NCBI GenBank assembly: GCA_030602315.1
Contig: JAUVZY010000006.1
Coordinates: 1 to 64,000 of the forward strand
Direction of reading: 5' to 3'
Origin: Pseudomonadaceae bacterium
GTDB taxonomy: Bacteria; Pseudomonadota; Gammaproteobacteria; Pseudomonadales; Pseudomonadaceae
Length of the DNA: 64,000 bases
Part shown: piece after piece, positions 60,050 through 64,000 of the stretch
Layout: the number at the start of each line of letters is the position of its first letter
Position numbering within the stretch: the stretch's first letter is position 1
Made by a program: the position numbers and the translations under genes
The notes under the pieces: generated by a model
What the model saw: the letters and a program-made list of their open reading frames with translations, nothing else
What the model was told of the DNA's origin: nothing
The model's database searches: none

Positions 60050-62845
60050 TCAAACGGCTGTTGTGTGATAGACGGCCAAGGGCAGGCTCTCCATTGCCAG
60101 CGCCACGCCCAGGCTGGATTGCCCGGGCGCGAAAGTCGCGGACCCGAACAACGGTTTCAACCGGCCGGCATCGAGGCCGTCCGGCAGAACTACATGCGTA
60201 TCGCCCCATCGTGCCGGGTCGATCCGCGGTTGCACGGCCTCGCCCAGCAGCGAAGCCGCCAGACGAGGAACAATCACCAGCAGCCACTCGCCCTGATGTT
60301 CGCGGGCGAAGGCGAGCACGCGCTCGCGCTGCTCGCCGCCCACCTCAAGTGGCAGGTAGCGGCCCTCGGCGAATAGCGCCGGCGCTGCCAGACGCAAATT
60401 CAGGGTGGATACGATGGTGTGCTGCTTGATGCGCCCGTCCTGCCAGGCGTTCAGCAGGACGGACAACTCCACCGGATGGTGCAGCGCCGATTTGCGCGCA
60501 GAAAAATCCACCGGCCGGCGGTTGTCTGGATCGACCAGAGAAAAGTCCCAGAATTCCGTGCCCTGGTACAAATCGGGCACGCCGGGCACTGTCAGGTGCA
60601 GCACCGTCTGCGCCAGCGCGTTGAGCGCGCCGGCCGGAGCGATGGCCATGGCGGCCCTGGCCATCTCGGCACGCAGGGCGCGCCCGGCCTCGCCTTGCAG
60701 CAGGGTCTGGGTGTATTCACGGCAGGCCGCTTCGTAAGGACCGTTCGGTGCGTTCCAGGAGGTTCGCAGCTTCGCTTCTCGAATGGCCTTTTCCTGCCAG
60801 TTGGCCACTCGTTCGCAGAAATTCGCCATACCGTTGCTGTCATCCGGTGCCAGCCCGAGCGGCCAGCAGCCGAGCAGCGTCTGGTACAGCATCAGCTCGT
60901 CCGCCGGGCTGGGAGCCGCACCGTCGGCCAGCTCCTGACGCAGCGGCGCGGCCATCTCGCGCCACTGGCGCACTTGCTCGGCGAACCATTGCGCGCGCTC
61001 GCTCAGCACCGCGATGCGCGCGCGGGTGTCTTCGCCACGCTTGTGGTCGTGGGTCGCAGTGGCTAGCAGGTTGCGCGGGAAAGTCTCGGCACGGCGCTGG
61101 CAGGCGGCATGGAAGGCCTCGGGGCCGGCGGCGAACAGTTCCGGGTCGAAGCCGACGTCGTTGCGCGAGAGCAGCACGGCCGAGCGGTAGCCGGCGGTGT
61201 CTTCCACCGCCTTGGCGGCCGCTGGCGAGGTGAGCTGCTGAAAGCGCACGCAGGCATTCTTGCGCGCCTTGCGCGCCGGGCCGGGTGGCAGTTCGCGCAG
61301 CGGCTGCCCGCCCAACCAGCGGTCCAGCTGCTCCAGCAGCGGCCAGTCGGCCTCGCTCAGGCTGTTGCGCGCGCCTTCGAGCGCCTGCTGAAAGAATGCC
61401 TCGTCATGCTCTGCCGAGCGGCCTTTGCCGGAGATGTAGGTGCGATAGATGGAGAAGTGCACGATCAGCTCGAGCAGCGCGCGGCGGATGGCGCCGAGGG
61501 TGATATCGCGGGTCATCACATCGCTGCGCGCGACGACGAGCAGGGCCTGGGCCACTGTCTCGAAGTCCCCGGCCAGGGAGCTGGTGAGCACCAGATGCCG
61601 GGCCTGACGTACCTCGTCGAGAAAGTCATCGCCGCGCCCGCTGACCTCGCGCCACAGCTCGCAGAGCACCGGCTGGCCAGCCGGATCGTGTTGCAGCAAC
61701 GACACCTGGTTCATGAATTCGTAGCCGGTGGTGCCGTCCACCCCCCACTCGGTGGACAGCTGCTCACCGCTGCCGAGGATCTTCTCGACATAGATCGGCA
61801 GGTGCGCAATGGCCGCACGGGAGGGGCGGGCGCTCTTCAGGCGGTCCACGCGCCGGCGCAGGCGCCGGCAATAGCCGCGCGGGTCGGCCAGACCGTCGAC
61901 GTGGTCGATGCGCAGGCCGTCCACCAGCCCTTCGCTGATCAGCTGGAAGAGCTTCTCGTGGGTTTCCTCGAATACCACCGGGCGCTCGACCCGCAGGCCG
62001 CCCAGCTCGTTGATGTCGAAAAAGCGCCGCCAGTTGATGTCATCGGCAGCGGTGCGCCAGCTGGCGACCCGGTAGTGCTGGCGCTCGAGCAGGTTGTGCA
62101 GGCGCCCGAACCCTTCAGGATGGGTGCCATCGTAGATTTTCAGCGCCTTTTCCAGCGCCTTGCGGGTCGGCTGATCTTCCAGTTGCTGGGCCAGTTCTTC
62201 GCGCAGTTCGCGTGCGCTGACGTACGGCGCCGGTGCGGTGCGCAGGGCGTCGAAGCGCTGCGCCAGTGCCTTGAGCTGCGGCAGCTCGGCCGCGCGCAAG
62301 ACCTCGCCATAAGAGGGCGGGGTCAGCGGGAAGCGGTGCTCGAAGTACTGGGCGAACAGCTTGCCGTCGGCCGGGTCGAGCTGCAGTTGCAGCTCGCCTT
62401 TTTGCAGCACTTCGCCGTAATCGGAGCCGAGAAACGGCACCAAAAGCTGGCCTTCGAGCAGCGGGTCGGGCGAATGCCATTCGATGTCGAAAAAGCGAGC
62501 GTAGGGGCTGATCTGCCCCCACTCGAGCACATCGAGCCACCAGGCGTTGCCGCTGCCGCCCACCGCCATGTGGTTGGACACGATGTCCACGATCAGCCCC
62601 AACTCGTGCTTGCGTAGCGCCTCGACGAAGCGCCAGAGCGCCGGCTCGCCGCCCAGTTCGGGGTTGATCCGGGTCGGGTCGATCACGTCATAGCCGTGCA
62701 TCGAGCCGGGGCGGGCGGTGAGCAGCGGCGAGGCGTAGACGTGGCTGATGCCAAGCTCGGCGAAATAGCCCACCAGCGCGGTGGCATCGTCGAGGGTGAA
62801 TCCGCGGTGAAACTGCAGCCGCAGCGTGGCGGACAATGGCTTCAT
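60050..62845 (-). CDS. treY: Malto-oligosyltrehalose synthase TreY
   Basis: TreY converts the reducing end of malto-oligosaccharides to a trehalose linkage; TreZ then releases trehalose. The 931-residue protein has the family's N-terminus (TLRLQFHRGFTLDDATALVG) and SHVYASPLLTARPGSMHGYD. Catalytic regions are GLRIDHVDGLADPRGYC (nucleophile Asp), PIYVEKILGSGEQLSTEWGV (acid Glu) and NLLATATHDHKRGEDTRAR. The length fits. Its ATG overlaps the malQ stop codon (ATGA), and DUF2934 follows 16 bases later. treZ is not in the window and is expected upstream of malQ. Confidence 0.96.
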   Translation of the reverse strand: MKPLSATLRLQFHRGFTLDDATALVGYFAELGISHVYASPLLTARPGSMHGYDVIDPTRINPELGGEPALWRFVEALRKHELGLIVDIVSNHMAVGGSGNAWWLDVLEWGQISPYARFFDIEWHSPDPLLEGQLLVPFLGSDYGEVLQKGELQLQLDPADGKLFAQYFEHRFPLTPPSYGEVLRAAELPQLKALAQRFDALRTAPAPYVSARELREELAQQLEDQPTRKALEKALKIYDGTHPEGFGRLHNLLERQHYRVASWRTAADDINWRRFFDINELGGLRVERPVVFEETHEKLFQLISEGLVDGLRIDHVDGLADPRGYCRRLRRRVDRLKSARPSRAAIAHLPIYVEKILGSGEQLSTEWGVDGTTGYEFMNQVSLLQHDPAGQPVLCELWREVSGRGDDFLDEVRQARHLVLTSSLAGDFETVAQALLVVARSDVMTRDITLGAIRRALLELIVHFSIYRTYISGKGRSAEHDEAFFQQALEGARNSLSEADWPLLEQLDRWLGGQPLRELPPGPARKARKNACVRFQQLTSPAAAKAVEDTAGYRSAVLLSRNDVGFDPELFAAGPEAFHAACQRRAETFPRNLLATATHDHKRGEDTRARIAVLSERAQWFAEQVRQWREMAAPLRQELADGAAPSPADELMLYQTLLGCWPLGLAPDDSNGMANFCERVANWQEKAIREAKLRTSWNAPNGPYEAACREYTQTLLQGEAGRALRAEMARAAMAIAPAGALNALAQTVLHLTVPGVPDLYQGTEFWDFSLVDPDNRRPVDFSARKSALHHPVELSVLLNAWQDGRIKQHTIVSTLNLRLAAPALFAEGRYLPLEVGGEQRERVLAFAREHQGEWLLVIVPRLAASLLGEAVQPRIDPARWGDTHVVLPDGLDAGRLKPLFGSATFAPGQSSLGVALAMESLPLAVYHTTAV

Positions 62846-63999
62846 GGATGCCCTCCGCGGGCCTGGCGGCGGGCGTCGGCCAGCAGCGCCATGCGCCGGC
62901 CGGGCTCGGGCCGGTCAAGCAGGTGCGCGCTGTCTTCGGGGTAACGCCGGCTCCAGTTGGGGTGAATTTCGGTGATGCCGGGCATGTTGGCCTGCTCGCG
63001 CAGGCCGAGGGCGTCCTCGATCTGCAGCAGCACCAGGGGCGCGCGGGTCTTGCCGAGAAACAGCACGCTGGCGTCGAGTGCCTGCTCGGCATCGAGGCGG
63101 TGTTCGCTGTGGTAGGCGTGCTGGCGCAGCGAGTGGTCCATGCGCGAGCGCTCGTGTTCGCGCTGGCGCTGCTGCTCGTCGCGCTGCGCTTCGGGCACCA
63201 GGCCGACGCGGATGCGCCAGTCGATGTCGCGTCCTTCCCACCAGCCGGCGATGGTCGCCACGTCATGGGTGGAAGTGGTGGCCAACGCCTTGTCCGACCA
63301 GTGATCGGGCGGCGGCAGCTGGCCTTCGTGGCCCTCGAAGATCTGCACGCGCATGCCCAGCACGTTGCGGTCGGCAAGGATGTCGCGCAGGCCGTTGGGG
63401 ATGGTGCCCAGGTCTTCGCCGAGGATGATCGCGTTGTGGCGGTGCGCCTCCAGGCAGAGCAGACGCAGCATGTCCTCGAACGGATAGTTCAGGTAGGCGC
63501 CTTCGGTGGGGCCGGCGCCCTGGGGGATCACCCACAGCCGCTTCAGACCCATCACATGGTCGATGCGCATGCCGCCGGCGTGGGCCAGGTTGCTGCGCAG
63601 CATCTCGAGAAAGGCGCGGTAGCCGTGGTCGCGCAGGCCGTTGGGGGAGAACGCCGAGATCCCCCAGTTCTGCCCGTGATGGTTCAGCACATCCGGCGGC
63701 GCGCCGACCGACAGCGACGCCAGCAGCTCGGATTGCCGGCTCCAGGCCTGGCTGCCGCCGCCATCGGCGCCGACCGCCAGATCGGCCACCAGGCCGACCC
63801 GCATGCCGGCGCTGTGCGCGGCGATCTGGGCGCGTTCCAGCCCGCGCGCCACCAGCCACTGGCCGAAGGCGTAGTAGCACACTTCGCTGGCGTGTTCGCG
63901 GGCGAAGCGCTCGACCGCCTCGCTCGCCGGGTCGCGGTACTGCGCCGGCCAGTCGCGCCAGTGGCAGGGGTAGCCATCGGCATTGCGCAGGGCGTTGTG
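62842..63999 (-). CDS. malQ: 4-alpha-glucanotransferase MalQ (amylomaltase), C-terminal part
   Basis: MalQ transfers glucan segments between malto-oligosaccharides, adjusting chain length for TreY and others. The frame is open to the window end (HNALRNADGYPCHWRDWPAQ just before the edge), so about 385 C-terminal residues are seen. Family signatures: GLVADLAVGADGGGSQAW, the PPDVLNHHGQNWG loop, MRIDHVMGLKRLWVIPQGA, IILGEDLGTIPNGLRDIL (acid Glu), and TTSTHDVATIAGWWEGRDI. It is the long proteobacterial MalQ form. The stop overlaps the treY start, giving a malQ-treY-DUF2934-glgX-M23 operon on the minus strand. Confidence 0.95.
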   Translation of the reverse strand, partial: HNALRNADGYPCHWRDWPAQYRDPASEAVERFAREHASEVCYYAFGQWLVARGLERAQIAAHSAGMRVGLVADLAVGADGGGSQAWSRQSELLASLSVGAPPDVLNHHGQNWGISAFSPNGLRDHGYRAFLEMLRSNLAHAGGMRIDHVMGLKRLWVIPQGAGPTEGAYLNYPFEDMLRLLCLEAHRHNAIILGEDLGTIPNGLRDILADRNVLGMRVQIFEGHEGQLPPPDHWSDKALATTSTHDVATIAGWWEGRDIDWRIRVGLVPEAQRDEQQRQREHERSRMDHSLRQHAYHSEHRLDAEQALDASVLFLGKTRAPLVLLQIEDALGLREQANMPGITEIHPNWSRRYPEDSAHLLDRPEPGRRMALLADARRQARGGHP

Positions 64000-64000
64000 C

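Overview
The window is GC-rich with short intergenic gaps and gene types typical of Pseudomonas. The best fit is a Stutzerimonas (Pseudomonas stutzeri)-like chromosome. That rests on protein character (nirBD with a sigma-54 promoter, PomAB-type stator, GlgE/TreS-maltokinase, multi-PAS hybrid kinases) and on a chromosomal integron with its intI beside low-GC cassettes. No database search was possible, so the species is inference. No rRNA, tRNA or CRISPR was seen.

Layout. 1-9.7 kb: end of a glycerate kinase, a lipoprotein, a Ser/Gly-repeat stress protein, the MsrPQ methionine sulfoxide reductase pair, a tandem UspA protein, a DUF1810 protein and two PAS sensor kinases. 9.7-13.0 kb: nirBD behind a sigma-54-type promoter and a very strong intrinsic terminator lying in the leader, which implies antitermination. 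13.07-13.74 kb: five tandem copies of a ~136-bp repeat whose relatives recur near 16.1, 47.2 and 47.9-48.1 kb. 13.7-23.4 kb: mostly single genes (cupin, MerR, quinone reductase, GNAT, NYN/LOTUS protein, LysE exporter, nitroreductase, bacteriohemerythrin, DUF305, MOSC). 23.4-34.4 kb: one minus-strand signalling operon: HD-GYP regulator, exported histidine phosphatase, 1917-aa six-PAS hybrid kinase, 1105-aa hybrid kinase. 34.5-38.6 kb: di-haem cytochrome c peroxidase, two unknown proteins and a PomA/PomB stator pair.

38.8-45.2 kb is a chromosomal integron. The integrase gene (44237-45202, plus) is followed leftward by minus-strand cassettes, each ending in an attC site. From the integrase the order is: an unknown protein; a two-gene cassette (soluble protein plus two-TM protein); a DUF6228-like protein; two near-identical ~377-bp cassettes with no convincing gene; a zinc-ribbon-like protein; a cassette gene cut short by a RAYT (Y1 REP transposase) element; and a ParE/CopG-type toxin-antitoxin cassette. 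Cassettes nearest the integrase are clearly AT-richer than the host DNA.

45.3-64 kb: an SDR oxidoreductase and Ku, then two convergent alpha-glucan/trehalose operons. The plus operon is glgE - treS::maltokinase - glgB (trehalose to maltose to maltose-1-phosphate to branched glucan), with an AlgU-like promoter. The minus operon is malQ (cut by the window end) - treY - DUF2934 - glgX - M23 peptidase (glucan to trehalose and glucose). Together they form a cycle between trehalose and glycogen-like glucan, suited to osmotic or desiccation stress.
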